Translations under genes and position numbers: made by a program
Part shown: positions 14,401 through 22,012 of the stretch, in pieces
How the letters are laid out: the number at the start of each line of letters is the position of its first letter
How positions within the stretch are numbered: the stretch's first letter is position 1
The notes under the pieces: generated by a model
Told to the model about the DNA's origin: nothing
The model's database searches: none
What the model saw: the letters and a program-made list of their open reading frames with translations, nothing else
DNA from: a virus
DNA: 40,689 nt
Virus record (IMG/VR): IMGVR_UViG_3300032304_002117
Span: 1-40,689 of that record
Strand: one strand, 5' to 3'

Positions 14401-15687
14401 TTATTGTTTGTTTTGATTGAGAAGATAATATTTTTCTGCCATAGCATAAACTTCATCGGCATCATGCTGAGATCGTGATTTTAACCATTCTTTCTGAATT
14501 TCTTGATTGTCTCTATATTTTTGTCTTAGGTCCCGCCAAATTTTACTGGTATTAAGATTTTCCAAATTTTCAAATGCAGATTTCATATTTGTTTTAAGCT
14601 CATTGGTAACATGGTCTGAAAACTGCTTGGAAAAAAACAACCGTTTGTTGTACTGAGCAATATTGTATGCCTGTTGGAGATTAATTTGTCGTTGTTGTGG
14701 AGTCCAGTTTTTAATTGATGACATGAGATCTATCACTGCTTGTAAACGCTGTTGTGGATCTTGAATTTGATCATATTTTTCTGACCAGATGTTATCAAAA
14801 GTTTTGAATCCGTACTGTTTAAGATACTGTAATCCACCATGACTGCCAACCAAGATAAATGGCTGTGCCATGGCCATTGGTCTCAGTATTTTTTCTGTAA
14901 AGTGCAACCTTGGGTCGTCAAATAATGTTTCCAACACAACTTCTATATCAGTATTTTCATAATCTGTTTGATCAAAATCTGCGCTGTGATTCGAATTGAC
15001 CTGTCCAACCAAAAAATAATTTTCCAGTGTGATTTTGGGTTTCCACTCTTGATTTAAAAACTCATGTTGTTGATAGTGAACCGACAGCTCATGATCCACG
15101 GGTTTTATACTGGTTTGGCAATGTGAATGCAAGTTGGAATTCGCAAGCATTTCCAAAAACTTTAATCTATACTCTCTTGTGCCAGTCCATCCTTGAGCAT
15201 AAATTAAAAAAAGTTTTTGACTGTGTTTTTGTTGTTGCACATATTCGGCGTACCTGAACCAGTCTCTGGCTATCACCGCATGACTCCAATAATAGATTGG
15301 CAAAAAATCACAGTTTGAATATTTTTCTACTTCAACAGATCTTTGTTCGCTGTGCAACAACATGGCATGATCCCATATGGTTGCCGTTCTGATTCTAAAA
15401 TTTTTCCTTGGAGTATCACGTTTGTATTTTTGAGCCATAGGCGAGTATGATATTAGAGATTCAGAAATATGCTCATAAAAATCATAATTCAGTGGTTCCT
15501 GGTCGTTGCAATACATGTCTGGAATTGTTACCCGTTGTTTCCAGTTACAAAGAGGCTCATTGAGTGGTAACAAATGCTCAAACTTTTTTGAACCATGTGG
15601 CCAAAAACGATAAATTAATACGTCACCATACACTTCGTTGGCAATATTTTTCACGTAGTGATACAATCTATCTAATGGAATACTCAT
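14401..15687 (-). CDS. glycosyltransferase-like protein (exostosin/fucosyltransferase type)
   Basis: A 428-residue protein. The most informative part is about residues 255-320: FTEKILRPMAMAQPFILVGSHG, then YLKQYGFKTFDNIWSEKYD. That pattern (E-K-x-x-R-P-[IM]-A-x-x-x-PF-I-[LV], then G-F-x-T-F, then E-x-Y-D) is typical of phage proteins resembling exostosin-type or GT10-like glycosyltransferases. The start codon lies three bases from the start of the divergent sugar-dehydrogenase gene. It probably acts in sugar decoration of DNA, virion or cell surface; donor and acceptor are unknown. Confidence 0.6.
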   Translation of the reverse strand: MSIPLDRLYHYVKNIANEVYGDVLIYRFWPHGSKKFEHLLPLNEPLCNWKQRVTIPDMYCNDQEPLNYDFYEHISESLISYSPMAQKYKRDTPRKNFRIRTATIWDHAMLLHSEQRSVEVEKYSNCDFLPIYYWSHAVIARDWFRYAEYVQQQKHSQKLFLIYAQGWTGTREYRLKFLEMLANSNLHSHCQTSIKPVDHELSVHYQQHEFLNQEWKPKITLENYFLVGQVNSNHSADFDQTDYENTDIEVVLETLFDDPRLHFTEKILRPMAMAQPFILVGSHGGLQYLKQYGFKTFDNIWSEKYDQIQDPQQRLQAVIDLMSSIKNWTPQQRQINLQQAYNIAQYNKRLFFSKQFSDHVTNELKTNMKSAFENLENLNTSKIWRDLRQKYRDNQEIQKEWLKSRSQHDADEVYAMAEKYYLLNQNKQ

Positions 15688-15690
15688 TTT

Positions 15691-16929
15691 ATGTTAAAAA
15701 TTGGATTTGTTGGTCTGGGCAAATTAGGACTAGATGCAGCTGAAGTGTTTGCTGAGCACTATGAAGTACGCGGCTCGGATATTTACCCAAGAACCAGCGA
15801 CACTGTAAAAGTTTGTGACATCCAAGAGACCATACAGGCCAGCGATTGGATCTTTATTGCTGTACCTACTCCACACGCCGACGGCTATGACGGAAGTGTT
15901 CCCAGCAGCCACATGGAGCCACGAGACTTTGGACATGATGCGGTCATTGACGCCATTACTAAAATCAATCACTATGCTACCAGCAACAAACGTGTGGTAT
16001 TGATCAGCACAGTGTTGCCAGGGACCACCAGACATTATTTTGTTCCTAAATTGAATGATTGTCATCAATTTCTTTACAATCCTTATCTCATAGCCATGGG
16101 CAGTATAAAATGGGACATGGTCAATCCAGAAATGATCATGATTGGCACAGAAAATGGAGATTCTACAACCCTGGCACAAGAACTGGTTGAACTATATCAT
16201 CCCATGATGCAAAACAATCCCCGCTATGAAATTGGCACCTGGGACGAGTGTGAAGCTATCAAGATATTCTACAACACATTTATCAGTGCCAAGGTCGGTC
16301 TGGCCAACATGATACAAGACTTTGCCATGCGCATCGGCAACATCAATGTGGATGTTGTGACCACGGCTCTTGCACGCAGTACCGTGCGTATCATGGGACC
16401 CAAATACATGACAGCGGGCATGGGTGATGCTGGTGCTTGTCATCCCCGAGACAATATTGCCCTGCGGTGGTTGGCTGAGGAATACGACATTGGCTACGAC
16501 ATGTTTGACACCATCATGCGAGCCAGAGAAGTGCAGGCCAAAAATCTAGCAGACTTTTTGGTTCGGCAAGCACAAGGTCACAATCTGCCCATAGTCATAC
16601 ATGGCAAGGCCTACAAGCCCAATGTACCTTACTGCATTGGCAGTTACAGCACCTTGATTGGGCACTATGTCAACGTCAGCGGTCATCGGGTTTATTATGT
16701 GGATCCCCTGGCCGATGATACCACAGACGTGGTTGCTGATTTTGATCAACCTGCGGTAATCTTGATGGCTCACAATCGACAAATAACTTATGGTTACACC
16801 GGTGCTCAAGCTGCGGATCCAGATTACTTTGAATTCTGCGCTGGCAGCATTGTGGTTGACCCATGGCGCACCATACAATCAAGACCAGGCATACAAGTCA
16901 TACACTATGGCAACACACGAAATAATTAA
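15691..16929 (+). CDS. UDP-glucose / GDP-mannose dehydrogenase family protein
   Basis: A 412-residue enzyme with an N-terminal Rossmann motif (IGFVGLGKLGLDAAEVFA), a YNPYLI segment, the central EAIKIFYNTFISAKVGLANM helix and the catalytic cysteine Cys250 in GACHPRDN (GGSCFPKD in classical enzymes). The C-terminal domain has AYKPNVPY, close to the AFKPNT motif. Family members oxidise UDP- or GDP-sugars to uronic acids in two NAD-dependent steps. It is divergent enough that the substrate may differ. It opens a tightly packed run with the dioxygenase and amidinotransferase genes. Confidence 0.85.
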   Translation: MLKIGFVGLGKLGLDAAEVFAEHYEVRGSDIYPRTSDTVKVCDIQETIQASDWIFIAVPTPHADGYDGSVPSSHMEPRDFGHDAVIDAITKINHYATSNKRVVLISTVLPGTTRHYFVPKLNDCHQFLYNPYLIAMGSIKWDMVNPEMIMIGTENGDSTTLAQELVELYHPMMQNNPRYEIGTWDECEAIKIFYNTFISAKVGLANMIQDFAMRIGNINVDVVTTALARSTVRIMGPKYMTAGMGDAGACHPRDNIALRWLAEEYDIGYDMFDTIMRAREVQAKNLADFLVRQAQGHNLPIVIHGKAYKPNVPYCIGSYSTLIGHYVNVSGHRVYYVDPLADDTTDVVADFDQPAVILMAHNRQITYGYTGAQAADPDYFEFCAGSIVVDPWRTIQSRPGIQVIHYGNTRNN

Positions 16930-17425
16930 ATATTTTTTAGAAGTATTCTGGGATGATGAATATCAGCATCTCAATTATGTCAATGAACCTTTCAATGACA
17001 CAGCGTCTAGAGATCAGTGGATGGGACTGGGATATCCCAACAGATTCACCGGCGACATGTGTGACATGCGCAGTGCTCAACCCACGTGGAATCAACGATT
17101 CATTGATATCTTTGCTGACATGGGTTGGAAAGATATCGGTACCAGCTATTATCGCATGACCACAGGTACGGTATTGCCCACACACGGTGACCTATATGTA
17201 AAGTATATTGATTTACACAATCTACAAGGTCAAGAACACAGATTGCGTAGGGCCATTGTGTTCCTAGAAGATTGGAAAAGCGGGCATTATTTTGAAGGCA
17301 TGGCCGTGCCCATGATCAAGTGGACAGCAGGCACCGTGATAGAATGGCCCTACAATACTCCACACATGGCTGCCAACATTGGTCTAGAACCCAGATATAC
17401 TTTACAAATAACAGGATGGATTTAA
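16907..17425 (+). CDS. Fe(II)/2-oxoglutarate dioxygenase-like protein (172 aa)
   Basis: A double-stranded beta-helix protein with the facial triad visible: His93 and Asp95 (PTHGDLY) and His153 (NTPHMAANIG), followed by Arg163 (EPRYTLQITG), which would bind 2-oxoglutarate. The segment between, with RRAIVFLEDWKSGHYFEG and AGTVIEWP, fits the aspartyl/prolyl-hydroxylase-like fold. It overlaps the upstream gene by 23 bases and its stop overlaps the next start. Likely substrate: a product of the neighbouring sugar or amidino enzymes, or a protein; this cannot be told apart. Confidence 0.8.
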   Translation: MATHEIIKYFLEVFWDDEYQHLNYVNEPFNDTASRDQWMGLGYPNRFTGDMCDMRSAQPTWNQRFIDIFADMGWKDIGTSYYRMTTGTVLPTHGDLYVKYIDLHNLQGQEHRLRRAIVFLEDWKSGHYFEGMAVPMIKWTAGTVIEWPYNTPHMAANIGLEPRYTLQITGWI

Positions 17426-18342
17426 TGTACACCGTCAACGAATGGGATCCTTTAGAAGCCATTGTGGTAGGAAGTGCTACTCATGCCAACTGGCCCACAT
17501 CAGATCCTGTGTTTGCTGAAGAAGGACAAAAGACAACCTGGCGTGAAACTCCAGTACCGTCTGGGCCAGTGCCAGACTTCGTTGTTGATCAAGCCAACAG
17601 AGAACTAGACACACTCAGTGAAACCTTGTTGCGCCTGGGTGTCACTGTTTATCGACCTCAACCCATGGACTTTGTGGCCACAGGCGGCATGTACAATTAT
17701 TGCCCTAGAGATCGCTTGCTGATCTGGAAGGACACTGTGGTGGATGTCAACATGATGTATCCATGTCGCAATCAAGAAATCAAAAATTACACAAGATTGT
17801 TGGCCAAGGCCCGCAATATTTTGACCATGCCCAGAGATCAAGGCATGATCATGGATGCTGCCAATGTATGTAGACTGGACAAAGCCTGGTTGTTTCTGGA
17901 AAGTAATTCCGGTAACCGTGCTGCTTACGATTGGCTGTGCGAAAAATTTCCAGAAGTCACAATAGAACTGTGTAACTTTTACGCAGGTGTACACATTGAT
18001 TCAACAATAGTGCCCTTGCGCGAAGGCCTGGTCATGCTGAATGCCAGTCGAGTAACTGAAGAAAATTGTCCCAAGGCCTTTAAGGATTGGGAAAAAATTT
18101 GGGTAACCGAAGACCAAATTGTAGCACAGGACTTTTATCAATATCCCTATGCATCAAAATGGATAGCCATGAACATGCTGACCGTGGATCCGGAAACGGT
18201 TGTGGTTGATGCAGCCCAAACTGAATTGATTCGGATACTCAAAAGCAAAGGTATTGATTCGATTCCCTTGACGTTGAGTCACAGTCGAACTTTGGGTGGT
18301 GGATTCCATTGTGTGACTTTGGATACCAAACGACGTCATTGA
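17425..18342 (+). CDS. amidinotransferase (glycine/arginine amidinotransferase-like)
   Basis: A 305-residue member of the guanidino-group-modifying superfamily. It starts VNEWDPLEAIVVGSA, as amidinotransferases do. Catalytic residues in order: Asp144 (IMDAAN), His190 with Asp192 (GVHIDSTIVPLREGLVMLN) and the nucleophile Cys296 (GGGFHCVTLDTKR). Such enzymes transfer an amidino group from arginine to an amine or hydrolyse arginine. The start at 17425 overlaps the upstream TAA and has AGGA nine bases before it. With the sugar dehydrogenase and dioxygenase it may build a guanidino-modified compound. Confidence 0.87.
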   Translation: MYTVNEWDPLEAIVVGSATHANWPTSDPVFAEEGQKTTWRETPVPSGPVPDFVVDQANRELDTLSETLLRLGVTVYRPQPMDFVATGGMYNYCPRDRLLIWKDTVVDVNMMYPCRNQEIKNYTRLLAKARNILTMPRDQGMIMDAANVCRLDKAWLFLESNSGNRAAYDWLCEKFPEVTIELCNFYAGVHIDSTIVPLREGLVMLNASRVTEENCPKAFKDWEKIWVTEDQIVAQDFYQYPYASKWIAMNMLTVDPETVVVDAAQTELIRILKSKGIDSIPLTLSHSRTLGGGFHCVTLDTKRRH

Positions 18343-18367
18343 CAACAATCTCGTAGTTGTATATAAT
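18339..18367 (+). promoter_or_regulatory. perfect sigma70 consensus promoter of uvsE
   Basis: TTGACA (18339-18344), 17 bases, TATAAT (18362-18367). The predicted first base is the A of the start codon at 18374, so the mRNA is expected to be leaderless. Confidence 0.85.
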
Positions 18368-18373
18368 ACTTGT

Positions 18374-19405
18374 ATGACTACACTCAAACGCATCGGTTTC
18401 TGTTGCAAATGGCTCAATGACCCGTCAGAATGTGGCGGCATGAAAGTCAATGCCAAGGACCGCGATCTAAACGGACGTAGCACAACCATGCGTTGGTTGC
18501 GTGAGCATCCACTTGAAGCCGAACAACGCCAGTGGGACATCATGAACCACAATGCCTCGGCGGCTGTCAAGTTGATCGAGCGTGTGGCTTCATTGCCAGA
18601 GAACCGTAGAATGGTTAGATTAGGCAGTGAGATGTTGCAGGGCTACACTGAGAAAGATTGGAAAGCCTGGTGGCAAGATCCTGCCATACAGGCACACTGT
18701 GAACGGATATTTGCTCCCATTGGTGAAACAGCTCGCAGACTGGATGTGCGATTAAGTTTTCATCCAGGACAGTTCTGTGTGCTGGGTTCGGAGTCGGAAG
18801 AAATAGTAAATAGAAGCATAGAGGAGTTTGAATATCATGCTGACATGGCCAGATGGATGGGTTATGGGAAATCCTTCCAGGATTTCAAAATCAACGTACA
18901 CATATCAGGTAAAGCCGGTGCCGCAGGCGCACGCCGTGCCTGGTCGCGATTATCGCCCACAGCTCGCAGTTGTATTACATTTGAAAACGAAGAAATAACA
19001 CATGGCCTGGATCGTTGTCTTGAACTTGGTGATATTGTGCCTACTGTGCTTGATTGCCATCATCACTGGATCAAGACGGGAGAATATATTCAACCCACGG
19101 ACGATAGGGTCCAACGTGTCGTGGACAGTTGGCGTGGTGTTCGTCCTGCTATGCACTATAGCGTTAGCCGTGAAGATGTACTTGTTGACCATGCCATTCA
19201 CCATCGTCCAGATCATGCAAGTCTGTTAGAGTCAGGCCACAAGAAACAAAAACTGCGAGCACATTCGGACTTTTACTGGAATCAGGCAGTGACTGATTGG
19301 GCCTTGAGCTTTTGGGATCAATTTGACCTCCAATGCGAGTCAAAAGGTAAGAACTTGGCCAGCGAGCAGGTTTACAATCGTGCTGTAGAACTGGGGTTGG
19401 TGTAA
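18374..19405 (+). CDS. uvsE: UV damage endonuclease UvsE/UVDE
   Basis: A 343-residue TIM-barrel endonuclease. Metal-binding motifs of the family appear in order: first strand IGFCCKW, then RLSFHPGQFCVL, KINVHISGKAGA, ITFENEE, VLDCHHHW, MHYSVSRED and LRAHSDFYW. The enzyme nicks DNA 5' of UV photoproducts and other distortions without a glycosylase. It has its own consensus promoter and no Shine-Dalgarno. Moving the start downstream would delete the first barrel strand. Genes of this family are known in some phages. Confidence 0.93.
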   Translation: MTTLKRIGFCCKWLNDPSECGGMKVNAKDRDLNGRSTTMRWLREHPLEAEQRQWDIMNHNASAAVKLIERVASLPENRRMVRLGSEMLQGYTEKDWKAWWQDPAIQAHCERIFAPIGETARRLDVRLSFHPGQFCVLGSESEEIVNRSIEEFEYHADMARWMGYGKSFQDFKINVHISGKAGAAGARRAWSRLSPTARSCITFENEEITHGLDRCLELGDIVPTVLDCHHHWIKTGEYIQPTDDRVQRVVDSWRGVRPAMHYSVSREDVLVDHAIHHRPDHASLLESGHKKQKLRAHSDFYWNQAVTDWALSFWDQFDLQCESKGKNLASEQVYNRAVELGLV

Positions 19406-19707
19406 TGGAAATGGTAACCAACGCGGCCAGCAATCTGGTAAACTATATCAAACATGACTGGAAAAGCAACAGAGTAAGATTTTGTGCTGAAGTGTTTGCC
19501 TGGGCGTGCAGTGTGGTATCGGCTGTGATATTTGCGGCCACGGTGCCCACGATTCCAGTAGTGCCGCTCTACAGTATTTTTATCACAGGATGCGTGTGCA
19601 GTGCCTGGGCCTGCTACACACGCAGAAGTTTTGGCTTGATGGCCAACTCGGTATTCTTGGTCATCATCGACGGCATAGGCCTGATCCGGTACTTCTTGGT
19701 TAATTAG
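19405..19707 (+). CDS. small membrane protein (100 aa)
   Basis: Its start overlaps the uvsE stop (TAATG). It has three hydrophobic segments (about residues 28-46, 48-66 and 75-95) separated by short basic loops (CYTRRSFG). No family recognised. The tail overlaps the convergent small basic gene by four bases. Confidence 0.55.
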   Translation: MEMVTNAASNLVNYIKHDWKSNRVRFCAEVFAWACSVVSAVIFAATVPTIPVVPLYSIFITGCVCSAWACYTRRSFGLMANSVFLVIIDGIGLIRYFLVN

Positions 19708-19895
19708 GCTTTTGGAGTTTTAGGAGCACGTGGCTTCTTTGCCGCTGGCTTTTTGGTTGCAGGTTTTTTAGCGGCTGGCTTTTTCTCTTCTGCAGTTTTA
19801 GGAAATGGAAACTGGCTGGGTTCCTCTACCTTGTAAGGCGCGGCTGTGGACTCAGCTGATTTAGCACCAAAAATTTTCTTTAAGAATGATAACAT
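19704..19895 (-). CDS. histone H1-like Lys/Ala/Pro-rich protein (63 aa)
   Basis: A 63-residue protein with an amphipathic N-terminal helix (MLSFLKKIFGAKS) and a basic C-terminal tail of KKPA repeats (EEKKPAAKKPATKKPAAKK), like the tails of bacterial H1-like proteins and AlgP. It may bind nucleic acid or polyphosphate, or contact membranes through its N-terminus. AAGGAG precedes the start, and a TAAATA element (minus strand, 19914-19921) sits next to that RBS. Confidence 0.7.
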   Translation of the reverse strand: MLSFLKKIFGAKSAESTAAPYKVEEPSQFPFPKTAEEKKPAAKKPATKKPAAKKPRAPKTPKA

Positions 19896-19913
19896 AATAA
19901 ATCTCCTTTGTGA

Positions 19914-19921
19914 TATTTAGT
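19914..19921 (-). promoter_or_regulatory. late-type promoter element (ACTAAATA, minus strand)
   Basis: By T4 geometry it would start transcription at about 19908, exactly at the AAGGAG of the H1-like gene, giving a very short leader. Confidence 0.4.
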
Positions 19922-19966
19922 TTAAACTCCAATACCAGATCAAGCATTAAGTATTATTAAATTCTA

Positions 19967-19982
19967 TTGCACTGCCAGGTAA
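19967..19982 (+). repeat. 16-bp dispersed repeat, copy 1
   Basis: TTGCACTGCCAGGTAA occurs here and again at 21936-21951, both in leaders of small plus-strand genes. Confidence 0.6.
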
Positions 19983-20013
19983 ATACTTCTAAGTAGAGAC
20001 CACAAATCTCTAC
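19978..20013 (+). promoter_or_regulatory. late-type promoter element followed by a 5' hairpin
   Basis: GGTAAATA (19978-19985), then GTAGAGA (19993-19999) paired with TCTCTAC (20007-20013). The stem begins about two bases after the predicted start. AAAGGAAA follows, before the ATG at 20041. Confidence 0.5.
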
Positions 20014-20040
20014 TGTAGAATTTACTCAAAAGGAAAAATT

Positions 20041-20172
20041 ATGTCGAACTCAATCAAAGCAATCTTATCAACAGTATGGCAATTCATGTGCGATCTTGGT
20101 CATGCCAGTTATGCCGCTCATTTGGCACGAAATGGACAGATAGAACGAGCACAGTCTATCTATAAAAAATAA
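20041..20172 (+). CDS. small helical protein (43 aa)
   Basis: A 43-residue ORF with AAAGGAAA before its ATG, a late-type promoter and a leader hairpin. The sequence (SYAAHLARNGQIERAQSIY) suggests one or two helices. Its stop overlaps the GNAT start (TAATG), so it may be a leader-coupled partner of that enzyme. Confidence 0.55.
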   Translation: MSNSIKAILSTVWQFMCDLGHASYAAHLARNGQIERAQSIYKK

Positions 20173-20729
20173 TGATCAGCTCACGGTTTCTCAGCACAGA
20201 TGAATACCATAAATTTGGATGGTGGCTCCGAGGCCTCAATGCCGAAGATCGTCGCTTGTATTTTGGCATCACAGTCACAGATCAATACATCGACCAGTTG
20301 ATTGCTAGAATAACCCAAGATGTAGCCCATCACCATTTCTTGATCAGCTACAACCACACCGGATGGTTGGGGGTGCTACACATTGCCAGGGTCAACGATC
20401 ACGGCATTGAATTTGGTCTCAGCGTGTTTGAAGAATATCGCAACTTGGGCATTGGCAACGACCTAATCCGGGAAGGTATTGTCTGGGCCAGAAACCGTGG
20501 CTACACTCAACTGTATCTGCACTGTGTGAAATGGAACACAACCATGGCACACCTGGCCACAAAACACAACCTGGCCATGGCTCATCAAGATGGTGATGTG
20601 GATGTGGCGGCCAGACTGGCACCACCTTCGTGGTATAGTCTACAGCAAGAAACTGCTGATGTAAATAGGCGTATATTTCACCTGTGGCTGAACCGAACTT
20701 TTTTCTCTTTCCAAGAAAATTGCGTTTAA
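20172..20729 (+). CDS. GNAT family N-acetyltransferase (185 aa)
   Basis: The acetyl-CoA-binding motif is clear: a beta strand (IEFGLSVFEEY) followed by RNLGIGNDLIREGIVWARNRGY, matching the R/Q-x-x-G-x-G/A motif A of GNAT enzymes, then LYLHC. The preceding HHHFLISYNHTGWLGVLHIA is the usual strand pair. The substrate is unknown. It lies between a coupled 43-residue ORF and the desaturase gene. Confidence 0.82.
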   Translation: MISSRFLSTDEYHKFGWWLRGLNAEDRRLYFGITVTDQYIDQLIARITQDVAHHHFLISYNHTGWLGVLHIARVNDHGIEFGLSVFEEYRNLGIGNDLIREGIVWARNRGYTQLYLHCVKWNTTMAHLATKHNLAMAHQDGDVDVAARLAPPSWYSLQQETADVNRRIFHLWLNRTFFSFQENCV

Positions 20730-20747
20730 AATTCAGCTAAGTATAAT

Positions 20748-21449
20748 ATGACCGCAATTATCGCGACCTTGGTAATGGTCCAAATTACCATAGCCTGTGT
20801 TACCTTGTACCTACACCGAAGTCAAGCACACAGAGCTGTGCAGTTCCATCCAGTGGTAGTTCACTTCATGCGTTTTTGGCTTTTTCTAACCACTGGTATG
20901 GTGACCAAACAGTGGGTGGCTATACATCGTCGCCATCATCAGAAGAGTGATCGGGCCGGTGATCCGCACAGTCCTCAAATCTACGGTATCTGGCGTGTGC
21001 TGTTTGGCGGTGCCTTCCTGTATCATGAGGCCAGCAAAGACCGTGCCATGGTTGAGAAGTTAAGCACAGGCACACCCGACGACTGGATCGAACGCAACCT
21101 ATACGCTGCTCACAGCCGCTTGGGTATCATGCTCATGTTGCTTATTGACTTGGCGGTGTTTGGTCCTGTGGGATTCGTGGTCTGGGGAGTTCAGATGCTA
21201 TGGGTTCCGTTCTGGGCGGCCGGTGTCATAAACGGACTCAGCCATTGGTGGGGATATCGCAACACAGATACTCCAGATACTTCAAGGAATTTGATTCCTT
21301 GGGCTTTTTGGATCGGCGGGGAGGAGTTGCACAATTCGCACCATGCCGATGGAGCCAATCCTAAGTTTAGTCAAAAGTGGTGGGAGTTTGACATTGGCTG
21401 GATGTATATCTGTATATTGAGAGCCCTGGGTCTGGCGAAGCTACGATAG
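20748..21449 (+). CDS. fatty acid desaturase (acyl-CoA or acyl-lipid type)
   Basis: A 233-residue integral membrane di-iron desaturase. The three histidine boxes are HRSQAH (23-28), HRRHH (60-64) and HNSHH (195-199), separated by hydrophobic segments as in the delta-9 acyl-CoA/acyl-lipid family. It is shorter than most (about 260-300 residues) but complete in motifs. It introduces a double bond in fatty acyl chains using oxygen and an electron donor, so it would change host membrane fluidity during infection. Desaturase genes are known in cyanophages. TATAAT directly touches the ATG and no Shine-Dalgarno is visible. Confidence 0.9.
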   Translation: MTAIIATLVMVQITIACVTLYLHRSQAHRAVQFHPVVVHFMRFWLFLTTGMVTKQWVAIHRRHHQKSDRAGDPHSPQIYGIWRVLFGGAFLYHEASKDRAMVEKLSTGTPDDWIERNLYAAHSRLGIMLMLLIDLAVFGPVGFVVWGVQMLWVPFWAAGVINGLSHWWGYRNTDTPDTSRNLIPWAFWIGGEELHNSHHADGANPKFSQKWWEFDIGWMYICILRALGLAKLR

Positions 21450-21460
21450 ACGCCGCAGAA

Positions 21461-21841
21461 TTAAATCTTATTGAACGTCATCGAAATAGTACCACCCTGT
21501 TCAAATCCATTCCAAGGTAACACAGTAGCACCACCATTTTGAGTTTGTTCAAAGGGCGTTCCATTGGCATCAGCCACAAGTTCAATGGTTTGATCGTTTG
21601 GAGCCATCCAACCGCGATCCATGTAAACTCCTGCTTCGGGACCATAGGCCACACTGCCCTGCATGTACCATTGATTGGGCACCGACCAAAATCGCAGGGC
21701 ATTGGTGTTGTTGGGATCACCAGTGGTGTTTGACCAAGAACCACCAGGTGGTATAGTGGTCAAGTCGCCCACTGCGTTGTGATTCACTGTTAGGTTATAA
21801 TCAGTGTTGTTGGTTATGTTCAAGGTTGCTGTCCAGCTCAT
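21461..21841 (-). CDS. beta-rich small protein, possibly aegerolysin-like (126 aa)
   Basis: A 126-residue, Asn/Thr/Gly-rich protein with no signal peptide: LNITNNTDYNLTVNHN at the start, IPPGGSWSN, GSVAYGPEAG and a terminal ISMTFNK. The order of short strands and the PPG-S turn recall aegerolysins and related beta-sandwich proteins, but the match is weak. GGAGG lies well placed before the start. It stands alone on the minus strand among plus-strand cargo genes. Confidence 0.5.
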   Translation of the reverse strand: MSWTATLNITNNTDYNLTVNHNAVGDLTTIPPGGSWSNTTGDPNNTNALRFWSVPNQWYMQGSVAYGPEAGVYMDRGWMAPNDQTIELVADANGTPFEQTQNGGATVLPWNGFEQGGTISMTFNKI

Positions 21842-21921
21842 TGTGATCCTCCATTTGGTAAAACTACTTAGTTAGATTCTACCAAAAAGATTAGGAAAAA
21901 ATGTTGCGATCGCATATAATA

Positions 21922-21981
21922 ACTAAATAGAAATGTTGCACTGCCAGGTAATGCTGAATGGTTCGGGTTACCAAGGGCAGT
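21922..21981 (+). promoter_or_regulatory. late-type element with long leader hairpin before the phasin-like gene
   Basis: ACTAAATA (21922-21929), preceded by TATAAT (21915-21920). Downstream, ACTGCC (21940-21945) pairs with GGCAGT (21976-21981) and GGTAA (21947-21951) with TTACC (21968-21972), giving a bulged hairpin. Confidence 0.45.
21936..21951 (+). repeat. 16-bp dispersed repeat, copy 2
   Basis: Identical to 19967-19982 (TTGCACTGCCAGGTAA). Here it forms the left arm of the leader hairpin. Confidence 0.6.
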
Positions 21982-22012
21982 CAAAATCGCTTATTTAAAA
22001 AGGAAAAGCAAA

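Noticed and set aside
17320-17424. Upstream in-frame extension of the amidinotransferase to 17320
   Set aside because: It would overlap the whole end of the dioxygenase gene, and the family N-terminus begins at VNEWDPLEAIVVG next to the start at 17425.
19002-19229. A hydrophobic 75-residue frame inside uvsE that looks like a two-helix membrane protein
   Set aside because: It lies wholly inside conserved uvsE motifs in another frame, has no Shine-Dalgarno, and hydrophobic shadow frames are expected from this codon composition.
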